DNA from: Bermanella sp044597725
Lineage (GTDB): Bacteria; Pseudomonadota; Gammaproteobacteria; Pseudomonadales; Oceanobacteraceae
Direction of reading: 5' to 3'
Assembly (NCBI RefSeq): GCF_044597725.1
Contig: NZ_CP139003.1
Coordinates: 2,356,001 to 2,420,000 of the forward strand
Length of the DNA stretch: 64,000 nt
The notes beneath the pieces are model-generated. The model had not been told where the DNA came from. It searched no databases and was given only the letters and a program-made list of their open reading frames with translations. This document shows, piece by piece, positions 44,869-55,108 of this stretch. The stretch's first letter is position 1; each line of letters starts with the position of its first letter. Position numbers and translations under genes: made by a program.

Positions 44869-44910
44869 GTTCGTCCTTGTACGTTAGCATCCCTTTTAGT
44901 GTTTGCATTT

Positions 44911-44935
44911 AGCCCCCTACTGCGGGGGCTTTTAA
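44911..44935. terminator. GC-rich hairpin between lipoprotein gene and effector cassette
   Basis: AGCCCCC / GGGGGCT with a 6-base loop. TTTTAATTA follows on the plus strand. On the minus strand, the direction of both flanking genes, the hairpin is preceded by an A-run and followed by TAAATG. It could end the lipoprotein transcript, though the T-run on that strand is poor. Confidence 0.55.
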
Positions 44936-44951
44936 TTAGGGTTTGTGCAAA

Positions 44952-46925
44952 CTACTGGTTATGATTTGGGTACAACTCTTTAAAACCATAAATAATATAG
45001 AGTTCGCCATTATAGGTAAGACCATTAGAACTCATGGCTGGGTCGGCTACTGCAAAGTCATCTAAGCCGTCACCATTAATGTCACCAATATTATTCAGGT
45101 ATGGCACAGCTCTACTGTCTGTACCATCCATTTGAATTCTTAGGACATTATCATGAGAGGTTTCAGGGCCAATGGTCATTTCACTCCATGATTCGCTGCC
45201 ATAAATAATATAAACATCATTCTGTCTTTCTTCTGGTGTTTCACCCATGCGGTTAGAGCTTACGATTAACTCTGAAATGCCATCGCCATTCCAGTCGGAT
45301 ACCACTTCTACGCCCGCCCCAAACTCAAGATCATTAGAAGCACCTTTTAAATTTACACCTAAAAACTCCGTCATTTTTGTACGATCTAACGGTTTAGGCC
45401 AATCGCCACGATCACCCCAATAGATAGAAACGATTCCGGGGTGCGCGGCGTCTTCGCCTTCTGCGCTAATATCGCCTACGGTCGGAACCACAAGGTCAGG
45501 CTTGCCATCACCATTTAGGTCATCAGAAACTAATTCGCGGCCCATATGCTTCCAGCCACCCCAATATGGTTGAGGGCTATCAGCTTCAAGAGCATCTATT
45601 CGCATATAATCACTTTGTGCGAACGTGTCTACGGTATATACATCGCTCCATTCGTTGGATTCTTTACCAAATACAACATAAACCCCCGCATTGGTATTTT
45701 CATCAGGGCCACTACGATAAGTAAAGGCAAAATCATCAATGCCATCATTATTGAAATCGCCTGTACTAACCACTTCGACACCTAAATATTTTTTAACTGC
45801 GTCTTCTTCGGCATGATGGATTTTTGAAATGACTAAATCATCAGGGCTATTACTCAATTCGGTAATATTATGAACTGTGCCGGCATTCGATGGCGTCCAT
45901 GTATCGTTTCCAAACAATATATAAAGTTCGCCTGCATCTGGCATAGAATATATACTAGGATCTTGAATACCGGCGATAACAACATCGGTATGGCCATCGT
46001 TATTAACATCCCCAATATTCTTAACTACACGGCCAAATTGATGATCCTCTCGATATCCTTCGTATGATATGGCAAAACTTTGAAGCACATCATCTGTTAT
46101 GATTGCATCTTCCCCCGCTTCTTCAACCCATGTCTCACGACCAAAAACAATAGACACTCTGCCCACAAACTCGCCATCAACGAAAGCAGACTCCGCGGAA
46201 ATAAGAAAATCATCTAATCCATCACCATTGATATCACCCAAGGCCTCGACCTCTGCTCCAAATCCTTCAGAACGCTCGCCATCAGCAAACCGTAACGTCA
46301 CATGAGGAATACTTTCCAGCGAATCAAGATCAATATGACTCGGCAGCGCATCTTTACCTCCAAAAATAAGGTAGGCTATACCACCAAGTCTAGGAGTAAA
46401 TCTCCCCTTGTCAGATGGTGCATTAAAGTCAGCCCTTTCAACACCAATAACAACATCATCAAACCCATCACCGTTTACATCACCAACATTTTCAACGTTT
46501 TGCCCAAAATTTGGGAAAATAATACTGCCTATCAGATCACCATGATATCCACCAATAACTTTTGTCGCCCTTTCTGTTTCTAATAAACGGGTTAGTTTTA
46601 TGGATTTTGGGTTAGCACTTTCTAAATCAAGGTCTTTGTTATCACCAATGCCGTCGCCGTCTACATCCACCGATTCTGTTGGGTCATTTGGAAAAACATC
46701 TTCTTTGTTAGATACCCCGTCACCGTCAATATCATCATCACAAGCATCACCCATGCCATCACCATCGAGGTCTAATTGGCTGGGGTTAGCGATTGCTGGA
46801 CAGTTATCACTGACATCAGAAATACCATCGCCATCGGTATCTTTATCGTCGCTGCTGCTTCCACAACCCGCTAAAAGTGAAAGCAATAAAAATATTGCTG
46901 GGTATTTAGCATTCATTAATTTCAT
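44952..46925 (-). CDS. Integrin-alpha-like FG-GAP lipoprotein with thrombospondin type 3 repeats
   Basis: A 657-residue outer-membrane or surface lipoprotein. ATG at 46925 follows AAGGA; the frame opens two codons earlier at GTG. A lipobox LLAGC marks Cys near 21. Calcium-binding TSP3 repeats follow (DTDGDGISDVSDNCP, DLDGDGMGDACDD, DVDGDGIGDNKD; about 30-105). Seven FG-GAP/VCBS motifs (for example NVGDVNGDGFDDVVIG, ALGDINGDGLDDFLIS, NIGDINGDGLDDFAVA) imply a seven-bladed beta-propeller. Likely a calcium-stabilised adhesion or binding protein. Upstream 46926-47077 holds no further gene. Confidence 0.88.
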   Translation of the reverse strand: MKLMNAKYPAIFLLLSLLAGCGSSSDDKDTDGDGISDVSDNCPAIANPSQLDLDGDGMGDACDDDIDGDGVSNKEDVFPNDPTESVDVDGDGIGDNKDLDLESANPKSIKLTRLLETERATKVIGGYHGDLIGSIIFPNFGQNVENVGDVNGDGFDDVVIGVERADFNAPSDKGRFTPRLGGIAYLIFGGKDALPSHIDLDSLESIPHVTLRFADGERSEGFGAEVEALGDINGDGLDDFLISAESAFVDGEFVGRVSIVFGRETWVEEAGEDAIITDDVLQSFAISYEGYREDHQFGRVVKNIGDVNNDGHTDVVIAGIQDPSIYSMPDAGELYILFGNDTWTPSNAGTVHNITELSNSPDDLVISKIHHAEEDAVKKYLGVEVVSTGDFNNDGIDDFAFTYRSGPDENTNAGVYVVFGKESNEWSDVYTVDTFAQSDYMRIDALEADSPQPYWGGWKHMGRELVSDDLNGDGKPDLVVPTVGDISAEGEDAAHPGIVSIYWGDRGDWPKPLDRTKMTEFLGVNLKGASNDLEFGAGVEVVSDWNGDGISELIVSSNRMGETPEERQNDVYIIYGSESWSEMTIGPETSHDNVLRIQMDGTDSRAVPYLNNIGDINGDGLDDFAVADPAMSSNGLTYNGELYIIYGFKELYPNHNQ

Positions 46926-47077
46926 GAGCACTGTCCTTAGTTAGAAGAATTTTCTGCAGTATAAAGTAGCTGGCTGATAATGCAGTATTTGAAATTTTAT
47001 TTTGAGAACCAAGTGGTGTTTGCCGTACAGTAATGGTACATAATTACTATACTCATATAACAATTACCTATGAAACA

Positions 47078-47890
47078 TTAAATATCAGTGACCGTGAATG
47101 CATATACATTTACTTCTGTTACCGGAGTATTGCATACTGCGTTTGCAGCTAGAGATTCACATAGTTCCAAATGACCGTTAAACGAAACAACTTTACCCGT
47201 CCCAATCTCTACACCCAATACTCGTGCTCTTTTGTAAAATACCCCAGGACCATCACCATATTTATATCTCTCTTCAGCGTGATATGGCGCTCTCATCTCA
47301 CCATTAGAACCAGATGTACTATTTATATGTCTATAGGTTGAGGATATCAGGTATCCATCTAAAACATCGGACGCGTTGCCGTTAGCTTGAAGCCAAGATC
47401 GAAAAACTTGATCAGTAACGGGCACGCCAGCATTACTTTTAGTATCAGGATCAGAGTCATAATTAAATATACGTACTAATTCTTTTATGGTTGGCAGCCT
47501 AGAGTCACCATCTATGCTTGGTCGCAGCTCATCATCATCTTCTTCGTCTACATCAACTGCCCATAAAACTAACTGCCAATCAACGCCTTGACTAACATCT
47601 TCATCATCTTCAGGGGGATCCATACCTCGTACTGACGCCAGAGACATTCCACCGTTAGGCTGATAGAACCCCCACTTTAAACCCCAGCGGTGGCAATTTT
47701 TAGGTGCATCTTCTTTTACAAATACACTTGAGTCTAACTCAGCAGTTGGAACCTCACTGCTACACGATACTAAACCATCAATTGTGCTGGTCACGTCTTT
47801 TGGTAACGGAGCAACCGTCCATGCGCACAATATCTGAATTAAAACTGTTACCAAAACGAATCGTTTAATTAAAATTCTCTTATGCATCAT
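47078..47890 (-). CDS. DUF1566 (Lcl C-terminal-like) exported protein
   Basis: A 270-residue protein with an N-terminal hydrophobic segment (RFVLVTVLIQILCAWTVA), probably a signal peptide or anchor. It contains the DUF1566-type block SRLPTIKELVRIFNYDSD and GYLISSTYR. These domains occur in surface proteins, some binding glycosaminoglycans or collagen (Legionella Lcl). The ATG at 47890 shares its A with the TGA of the giant gene upstream, so the two are coupled. The giant protein also ends in a DUF1566-like domain, which suggests joint function or a split duplicate. Confidence 0.75.
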   Translation of the reverse strand: MMHKRILIKRFVLVTVLIQILCAWTVAPLPKDVTSTIDGLVSCSSEVPTAELDSSVFVKEDAPKNCHRWGLKWGFYQPNGGMSLASVRGMDPPEDDEDVSQGVDWQLVLWAVDVDEEDDDELRPSIDGDSRLPTIKELVRIFNYDSDPDTKSNAGVPVTDQVFRSWLQANGNASDVLDGYLISSTYRHINSTSGSNGEMRAPYHAEERYKYGDGPGVFYKRARVLGVEIGTGKVVSFNGHLELCESLAANAVCNTPVTEVNVYAFTVTDI

Positions 47891-50800
47891 CAAAGTGCTC
47901 CATCATAATAAACGGCTCTGAAATTTATCCCTGATTCATCTTTGTGCACGCATGACATCTCGGCATTTACAAAATCGACCACCCAATAACTGTCATCATC
48001 GCATGAATCTTTTGTCCAAAACTTGGATGCCCAGGTGGTAATATCATCACCTGACCTTGGAAGATCAAACAATTCTTCTTTATTTAAGCCATCTATATTA
48101 ATAAGACCATATAACTGCTGAACTGTTGGTATATACCATTGCTTACCATCTATTACTTCTAGCCCACATTCAGGGTTAGGCTTAGAATTTAATGTAGTCA
48201 ATTTAGTTTCTATATCAGCAAACCCTTGGGACGTACTTCCCTTTTGCCAGATATAGCCAGAATTATTATCTTGAACACAAGTATCAGATCCATTTTCTAG
48301 ATCTTGAATAACAGGAATATACTCTTCATCTCCGTTTTCATCCTGCACACTTTGAATAAGAGAATAGTTTAAATTGCCGTAGCGAGTAACATCCACATCT
48401 TGAAATGGTCTATATTTTGGATCACCACCGCTGTAAGGATAAGGAAAAACTTCACACCGAGACGATTGGTCACTCAGCCGAATTGACACATGCCATATAT
48501 CATTGTTTGCACCAGGAATAGATTCTTCATACCACTTACCCGTGACACACCTTTCAGCATTGGTATCTAAAATAGGTAAAATCACATCGTTCTGAACAAC
48601 CATGTTTTTGCGATCCATACAGATACCGTTTTCGCATCGTTCATCGCCCTCTAATTCAAGACTAAGGCTAAACCATTCGTTTGGCTCATGTAATGGATCG
48701 TTACCGTCTGAGAACGAAAATACACTCACAGCCTCACAGGCATTGGCTGCCAAACCAGATAGATCTATATTTGTTGTGCAACCCAAAGGAGATGAGCTAA
48801 GAGTCTCAGAGCACCCCACAACGTCACCCCTTTCAATGTTATTGGTATCTTCAGCGTCATTAGACATGTTTGTTTCATCTTTTGCATTATCGAGATGAGC
48901 TGTTATTGCTATATTACCACCCTCAATAGCAATAGCGTTATTGCTCGGATTGCATACCTCAAACTCATAATCGCTTTCATCATTAAAGACTCTGCGTGAC
49001 GTTACGTTTAAGTAGTCGTCATTTTTTATTGTAAATGAATCAGGAAATGTCAATTCTATATAAGACGGGAAAGTGGCGGTTAGAATTATTTTTTCATCTC
49101 GCTCAATATTGGTGTCGCCTTTTATTGTCATGAAATCTTTCATTGCAACGGCAGCATTAATATCCGTTACCGCAGTTTCTAGGCCAACTGTTTCTACAAA
49201 CGTAAAATCGGTTCCGCTGTCTGCGCTTAAATCAGGATTATCCACATCTAACTCTAAGGTGATATTTGGGCTGGCGATACCTTGGGTTTCATAAACTTGA
49301 GTTGGTTTTATGGAAAAAATACTATCTACTTCTCCTTCATTGCACCTTAAGTCAGAACCCAATAAATTGCACTCACCACCAACAACCTCTAAATGGATAG
49401 AGTCATCATTTGATATGGTAAATTTTTCGCCTTTATTGTTTGCCGAATCAACTTTGGCAATATCAGCGAATGAATTATCAATTGTTATCTCAGGGATGAC
49501 GTCTTCATCTTGTTCCACAATTTTGTCACCCAGCACTTGGATGACCAATTCCTTCTCTGCACCCGCCCCCAAACTCTGATTAGCAGCTTTAATCACTAGA
49601 GTCCCCGGCAGTGTTACATCTGGGTTTGTGCCAGAAGCAGAGGCAGGAGCAGTAATTGTATTATCGAGACGCGTGCCAACCGAAATTTCACGTACATCTT
49701 CGGATATCTCATTTGATGATTTGACTTGGTATGAAATATCATAAGATTCTCGTACATCCGAACCATCGACGCCACCTTCATCATCACGATCCCGATCCTT
49801 TTCTACAAAACTTAATGTAGTTATATCATTATTTTCGATTGTATAATTAATCGTAGCAGACCCACTATCACTACCATTTAATTCGCTCACGTACTCAGAG
49901 CTTTCTTCTAACGTTAGTCGAATAACTTCATCTGCTTCTACTATTGTATCATCTGATACGACAACCTCTAAATCTTCGCCCGAATCTCTGATAGGCGTAT
50001 AACTGTTCTGATCGTGAATTTCAACGTCACGCTCAAATGTAAAATCCTTTCCATTACCATCTTCGGCACAAACATTGTTTTGTCCACAATTATTTTCATG
50101 CGTCACACTTAAAATGATGTTCTCAGTATTTGGAGCAACTGGTTTTTGCGTGGTGTAGATAAATGGTCTTTCAATGCCCGACACCTTTATACCAGCATTA
50201 TCGTAACGAGGTTCAAAACCAGCACCCGAGTTACCATTACCACCTATACTCACTTCTAGAAAATCGTTATTTGCAATTGTTCTTGCATACGGCTGTGAAT
50301 TATTTGCCAGACCTGTACCATTATCATCTATAGAACTGCTGATAAAATCAGAAGCCCTTGTCAAATAGATTTCTATCGTTTCTTCTGGCTCTACAAATTC
50401 ATCATCAATTATTTTCACTTTAATACTAGATGTGGAACCACCATTTACATCCGTGCTTAAGTCAATCAATTTGGTGTTATAGTTAATCTCACTGCCATTG
50501 AAGAATACCGAGTAGTCCTTTGGATCGGTAACATTACCTTGATTTTCGTAGCGCACCCCATCATCTTGAGAGGGAAGAACAACGTTTAAGCCTATTAGTC
50601 CGACATTATTTGCAACACCATTTCCCCACGATAATTCAAAGACTTCGCACCCGGCTTCTTCACTTATACCATTACAGTCACCATCCGTTACGGTTACGTC
50701 TTCAATCGTTAGGGTAAGAAAGTCATCATTTTCTATTATCGATTCGATATGAACGTCATCAACATGTTGAGTACCATTATTAACATCGAACGCATCGATA

Positions 50801-53800
50801 TATTCCCTACCTGCTTCATTCGTTAGATTAAGACCAACCCCCGTTTTACTGACTTTAAATCGCAGTTTTTCATCTTGCTCTACCAATGTATCGAGGGAAT
50901 ATGTAACACCTAAACTTTGGTTTGTAGTTGGCGGCGATATATAGCCTAGATTTTGATTGCTTGATGGGTTTAATTCTATCAAATCAGTTGTTATTGAAAT
51001 ATCGTCGTCACCCGCACAATAGACGGGGTCAGACCCTGACACTGATCCTGACTCTGAGCAATCTAGATTAATCGCAAATTGAATCGCAGGTACTTCTGGT
51101 GAAATGACCTTATCCCACTTATAGTGGAAAGGAACAAATAGCGGCGAATCAAGTGGATTTTTCTCTTCCCCTGACTGCTGAAAAAATTTAATTGTAACTT
51201 TATCGTCATTAGGGATAGACTTCTCTATATTAGAAGCATTTAAAATAAAATAGCCCTCACCCTCTTCTGCTTCAAAAGTTAAGTGAAGGGTTTCATCTAC
51301 CTCAACAATATCATCTGAATGTACAGTTATTGAAAGCTCATTATTTGTTAGTTCACCCGCTTCTACAATCGATATAATAGAATAAAAGCGATTTGAGCCA
51401 CTATCTTCCTCTTTGCTTATATCTGCTGAACCGAACTCAATATTCACATCACTATATTCGCTCTCATTAACTCTAACGGTATTATTTACACCCTCATTTA
51501 TTCGAAGACTAATATTAACATTCTCCGAAAAATCTTTATCACGACTAATTTCGTAGTCTATTTCGCATTCGTCTGCCTCTTTTATTGTATTAGCTTGGCA
51601 ATCGCTATCACTGGTTATATCCGTGATTGAAATTATTACCTTGTCGCCGTCGACAACATTCAACGGAGTATCTTCTGGCAGAGTCTCAACAAATTGATCA
51701 CCTGAATACACAGAAAAAGTAAACGTTGCAGATTCATCTCCTTCTACTATATCATCGTCTTTTATATCCATTTGGAAACGGGCCGTTAAATCGCTATTAT
51801 TACTACTTCCTATGGTCAGAGTCGCAGGAAACGGTAGTTCGTTTCCATCACTATCTTTAACGAAAAAGTCAGCATCGCTAGCACATGATTGATTTTCAGT
51901 TTCACATGAATCCGCCAATGCTGCATGCAAGGTGATAGATGCATTGGGTGCTATTGGCCTATCCCAGGTTACCGCTATGAAGTTTACTCCCTTATCGGCA
52001 TCAAGATCTGTTGGTTCTTCTGAGCTCGCCACCGAAGCTTCTATTGTTAGTTTATCGTTATCTTGTATGCGCCCAACTGCATAGTCACAACCTTGCGTTT
52101 CTTGGCAGTAAGTTTGATTGTATTCATACTGCACTGGAAATGCGGCATGAGTGTCATTTTCAGCACTTACTGTTAATTGACAGTCTTCAGTTGGCTCAAC
52201 CAAGTTATTATTCTGGGTAGGAATACTAGTCGTTATATTACTCAATTGGCTCGTGGTAATGCCAACCGCTGAGACAAAGTCACCTATGTCGTCAGTGCTG
52301 CAATTGTGAGTACCATCCTTTACAGCCAATGCTAAGCTGGCTGTAATAGGCTTGTTGACCTCTAGGGTGGCAACACCATCCACCCCCTCTACCACATCAA
52401 ACCCATCTAAACTCACTTTTACGCCGTCTTTGTTGTCGATTCGGAAGATGGCCGATGTGCCGTTTTGGTCTGCCGAGCCGTCTATGTCAGTGCCACCTTC
52501 AGGAATAAAACCCACTTTAAAGTATTCGGCGCATTCTATAAGGCTGTCGTTGTTAACTTTAAGTGTCCAGCCCACTTGGGTTGAGCCGCGTTTTATGGTG
52601 ACAGTATCGCCATGATTGTAATAAGACTCACTGCCTTCAACATGCAGAGTCACGTCTAAGTCTTGGTCTTGCGCTTCAGGGTTGGTTGTGGCTGTTGAGT
52701 GCCTCTCTCCTGACGGTGTGGAGAGGTCTTGGCATGTTTCTAATGTCTGGGCGCTGAAGCCTTTATTATAAGGCTGCAGTACTAGCTCGTATTTTAGGTC
52801 GGTTATGGCGACCCGTGCTTGGTCGAGCTTCAGGTTAAACGCGTAGTCACGGGTACCACTGTTGCTATCATCGTAACTATCGTTTGCTTGTTCGAATAAA
52901 GGATACACGGGTCCATTAATAGCGCCGTCGCCTTCTTCCTCGGCAAGAGGGTCACCTTTAGGTTCTATGTTAATTTTGGGTGGGTTGCTATCAACAATAC
53001 GTATAACTAGGGGTTGTATACTGTCATTTTCGAACCGCACTTGTATGTATTTGTCCCCATCGTAATTGCCATCGCCGTTTACCGTAATGGGAATGTCATG
53101 GCTGGATGTTTCTGCATCAAATTCAATCACCTCTCCACTCACACTGGTAAACTCGCTAAGACTGGCGCCTTTTTTTGCGAAGTAAGGAACAATGTCGTAT
53201 TTCACTGGGAATACATCATCGATTTGTGTTTTTAAACTTAGCGTCACGTTGTAAGTAAGACTGTTTTCAGAGCCACTTTCTTCAGGCTCCAATATCGATA
53301 ACTCTCCGCCATCTTTGGTAAAGTCATTCAGCGATACTATGTCTAGCAACCCTTCTGATTCAACAAATAGCTCTTCGGAGTCATCGTTGATGATTTCCCC
53401 TGCTATACCCGGTACATCTAAAAAGCGTACGTTTTGGTCGTTCGCTAGGGTTAGCATGAAGGTGTCGTTCGATTCACGGCGAGCATCTTGTTGAACAAAC
53501 ACGGTAAACTCTACGCGTTCTTGGCCAGGCTCAACCATAACCGCTTGTTCGGTCTCACATGGGGTATCCTCAAGGGATAAATCGGTTTCTAGGTTTAGGC
53601 AGATATCGGCGTCTTTGCCTTTGGTTGTGACATAGCTAACATCGTTCTCAGGGATTAATTCTAGATACTCTTCTTCGGGTAAAATACTCAACGCCACCAT
53701 TTGCGCTTGCTTGATGTTTTCGGGCTGCTTTATATCAAACGCAATGTTGATGGCTTTCCAGTTGCGCTGGCTATCATCATCAGTTGTGCCTTCTGTCATC

Positions 53801-54642
53801 AGGGATAACTTCGGGCTATCGTCGGCGTAGGTAAAATCAAACCCATTCCCATTTACTTTGGGGGTTTCGTCGGTTCTGATGACCCCTTTCGCGTAAGGCT
53901 CACTCAACACATCAATATCGTCACTGGTGACATTTAAAAATACGATTTCATCGCCTTCAATAATATCATCTGAGGATACGATGACTTCGAGGGTTTTGGT
54001 GAGCTCCCCTGCTTTAAAAACAATCTCTTGGTTTACGGCCTCAAAGTCTACATCGGGGGTGGCGACATAGGGGTATTGCTCTCGATCTATTCGTGCAAGT
54101 TGTTCATCCGTTAGGCTAGATACGTTAAGCGTGTAGTCGTCCACCACATAGTCGGTTAGGATAAACTCAAAACGAAGGCGACTGGTACCTACGTCTAATT
54201 CGGTAACTTCTGGGCTGCTCACACTTACATTGGGGAAATCATCATTGGTAATGGTGCCCATTAATGTTGAAACCTCGGCGCCGCTTGCATCGGTAAAGCG
54301 CAGGCCAAACATTTCATCGGCCTCGATTTGTGTATCGCCATACACGGTTACATCAAAGTCGTATTCTGCGCCTTCTTCCACCGTGATGTTGCCTTGAATG
54401 GCGACATAATCGCTTTTTTCGGCGGCGGTGATGTTAAAGGTTTCATACGAGAGCGCGCCACTTACTGGGCTAACCAAGGTTAGGGTTAAGGTTTGCGTGT
54501 CAGAATGCCCTTCTTGTATGGAGGGAGGCTGTTCAATATCTCGCGAGGTTGAGCCGTCATCACCACTGTCACTAGAGCAAGCGGCTACGGCCGATATGAT
54601 GAATAAAGTGAAGATCCATTTAACTATGTACTGAAAACCCAT
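47890..54642 (-). CDS. Giant Calx-beta repeat lipoprotein with C-terminal DUF1566-like domain
   Basis: A 2250-residue surface lipoprotein: lipobox AVAAC (Cys near 22), then Ser/Asp-rich linker. At least 13 Calx-beta-type units follow, recognised by repeats of D-x-x-V-E-x-D-E (DDIIEGDEIVFLNV, DTIVEADEVIRLTL, DTNIERDEKIIL) and closing NDD turns (ITNDDFPNV, IENDDFLTL, ISNDDSIHL). These acidic turns bind calcium. From about 2030 a Cys-bearing DUF1566-like domain (WYIPTVQQLYGLINI, then TWASKFWTKDSCDD and NFRAVYY) ends the protein. Members of this class act as long stalks or adhesins. Units differ much from each other at DNA level, so the array is old. Confidence 0.85.
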   Translation of the reverse strand: MGFQYIVKWIFTLFIISAVAACSSDSGDDGSTSRDIEQPPSIQEGHSDTQTLTLTLVSPVSGALSYETFNITAAEKSDYVAIQGNITVEEGAEYDFDVTVYGDTQIEADEMFGLRFTDASGAEVSTLMGTITNDDFPNVSVSSPEVTELDVGTSRLRFEFILTDYVVDDYTLNVSSLTDEQLARIDREQYPYVATPDVDFEAVNQEIVFKAGELTKTLEVIVSSDDIIEGDEIVFLNVTSDDIDVLSEPYAKGVIRTDETPKVNGNGFDFTYADDSPKLSLMTEGTTDDDSQRNWKAINIAFDIKQPENIKQAQMVALSILPEEEYLELIPENDVSYVTTKGKDADICLNLETDLSLEDTPCETEQAVMVEPGQERVEFTVFVQQDARRESNDTFMLTLANDQNVRFLDVPGIAGEIINDDSEELFVESEGLLDIVSLNDFTKDGGELSILEPEESGSENSLTYNVTLSLKTQIDDVFPVKYDIVPYFAKKGASLSEFTSVSGEVIEFDAETSSHDIPITVNGDGNYDGDKYIQVRFENDSIQPLVIRIVDSNPPKINIEPKGDPLAEEEGDGAINGPVYPLFEQANDSYDDSNSGTRDYAFNLKLDQARVAITDLKYELVLQPYNKGFSAQTLETCQDLSTPSGERHSTATTNPEAQDQDLDVTLHVEGSESYYNHGDTVTIKRGSTQVGWTLKVNNDSLIECAEYFKVGFIPEGGTDIDGSADQNGTSAIFRIDNKDGVKVSLDGFDVVEGVDGVATLEVNKPITASLALAVKDGTHNCSTDDIGDFVSAVGITTSQLSNITTSIPTQNNNLVEPTEDCQLTVSAENDTHAAFPVQYEYNQTYCQETQGCDYAVGRIQDNDKLTIEASVASSEEPTDLDADKGVNFIAVTWDRPIAPNASITLHAALADSCETENQSCASDADFFVKDSDGNELPFPATLTIGSSNNSDLTARFQMDIKDDDIVEGDESATFTFSVYSGDQFVETLPEDTPLNVVDGDKVIISITDITSDSDCQANTIKEADECEIDYEISRDKDFSENVNISLRINEGVNNTVRVNESEYSDVNIEFGSADISKEEDSGSNRFYSIISIVEAGELTNNELSITVHSDDIVEVDETLHLTFEAEEGEGYFILNASNIEKSIPNDDKVTIKFFQQSGEEKNPLDSPLFVPFHYKWDKVISPEVPAIQFAINLDCSESGSVSGSDPVYCAGDDDISITTDLIELNPSSNQNLGYISPPTTNQSLGVTYSLDTLVEQDEKLRFKVSKTGVGLNLTNEAGREYIDAFDVNNGTQHVDDVHIESIIENDDFLTLTIEDVTVTDGDCNGISEEAGCEVFELSWGNGVANNVGLIGLNVVLPSQDDGVRYENQGNVTDPKDYSVFFNGSEINYNTKLIDLSTDVNGGSTSSIKVKIIDDEFVEPEETIEIYLTRASDFISSSIDDNGTGLANNSQPYARTIANNDFLEVSIGGNGNSGAGFEPRYDNAGIKVSGIERPFIYTTQKPVAPNTENIILSVTHENNCGQNNVCAEDGNGKDFTFERDVEIHDQNSYTPIRDSGEDLEVVVSDDTIVEADEVIRLTLEESSEYVSELNGSDSGSATINYTIENNDITTLSFVEKDRDRDDEGGVDGSDVRESYDISYQVKSSNEISEDVREISVGTRLDNTITAPASASGTNPDVTLPGTLVIKAANQSLGAGAEKELVIQVLGDKIVEQDEDVIPEITIDNSFADIAKVDSANNKGEKFTISNDDSIHLEVVGGECNLLGSDLRCNEGEVDSIFSIKPTQVYETQGIASPNITLELDVDNPDLSADSGTDFTFVETVGLETAVTDINAAVAMKDFMTIKGDTNIERDEKIILTATFPSYIELTFPDSFTIKNDDYLNVTSRRVFNDESDYEFEVCNPSNNAIAIEGGNIAITAHLDNAKDETNMSNDAEDTNNIERGDVVGCSETLSSSPLGCTTNIDLSGLAANACEAVSVFSFSDGNDPLHEPNEWFSLSLELEGDERCENGICMDRKNMVVQNDVILPILDTNAERCVTGKWYEESIPGANNDIWHVSIRLSDQSSRCEVFPYPYSGGDPKYRPFQDVDVTRYGNLNYSLIQSVQDENGDEEYIPVIQDLENGSDTCVQDNNSGYIWQKGSTSQGFADIETKLTTLNSKPNPECGLEVIDGKQWYIPTVQQLYGLINIDGLNKEELFDLPRSGDDITTWASKFWTKDSCDDDSYWVVDFVNAEMSCVHKDESGINFRAVYYDGAL

Positions 54643-55108
54643 GGAGTATGTCCGTTACCCGAATTTGAACGGAGCGAAGTCTACACTTTTTTGCGTCTAT
54701 TTCTATATTGCGGCAAAAATACCCGGTTAAAGTCGTAGAAATGAGCAAATTTTTAACCACCAAAACTTACTATATTTGATCAAACCACAAACACAACTAA
54801 TACCTTATACTTATTTTTAATCTTCATCACTTATAGCAAAAACCTATTACCATTTCACATCAAGTTGAAAACCCTAGTCGAACCTGACTTCCCTCACACA
54901 AAAACTGTGACATACCTCTAAATTTCAAACACCAAAATGCGCCAACCCGTAGCAATTTAATACTTTTCTAACACTCTGACTATATTTCAACCACCAATGC
55001 GGCACAATTGACAGAGACAGTCTTTACCCTTCAAATACGCGCAAATCTTTATAATTAGCCTAGTAGTGTATATACGTTTTAGGTGTATTAGGTCAGGAAT
55101 ATTTTCTC
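54643..55108. other. Intergenic region between two divergent surface-protein genes
   Basis: 466 bases, AT-rich, with no convincing gene on either strand. It must hold two divergent promoters. TATAAT at 55050-55055 is a possible -10 for the plus-strand exoprotein, without a clear -35 at 17 bases. AGGAA at about 55094 could be its ribosome binding site. TTGACA occurs at 55008. I see no clear operator palindrome. Confidence 0.5.

Noticed and set aside
55050..55055. TATAAT as a firm promoter for the TpsA gene
   Set aside because: No matching -35 at 16-18 bases; noted only as a possibility.
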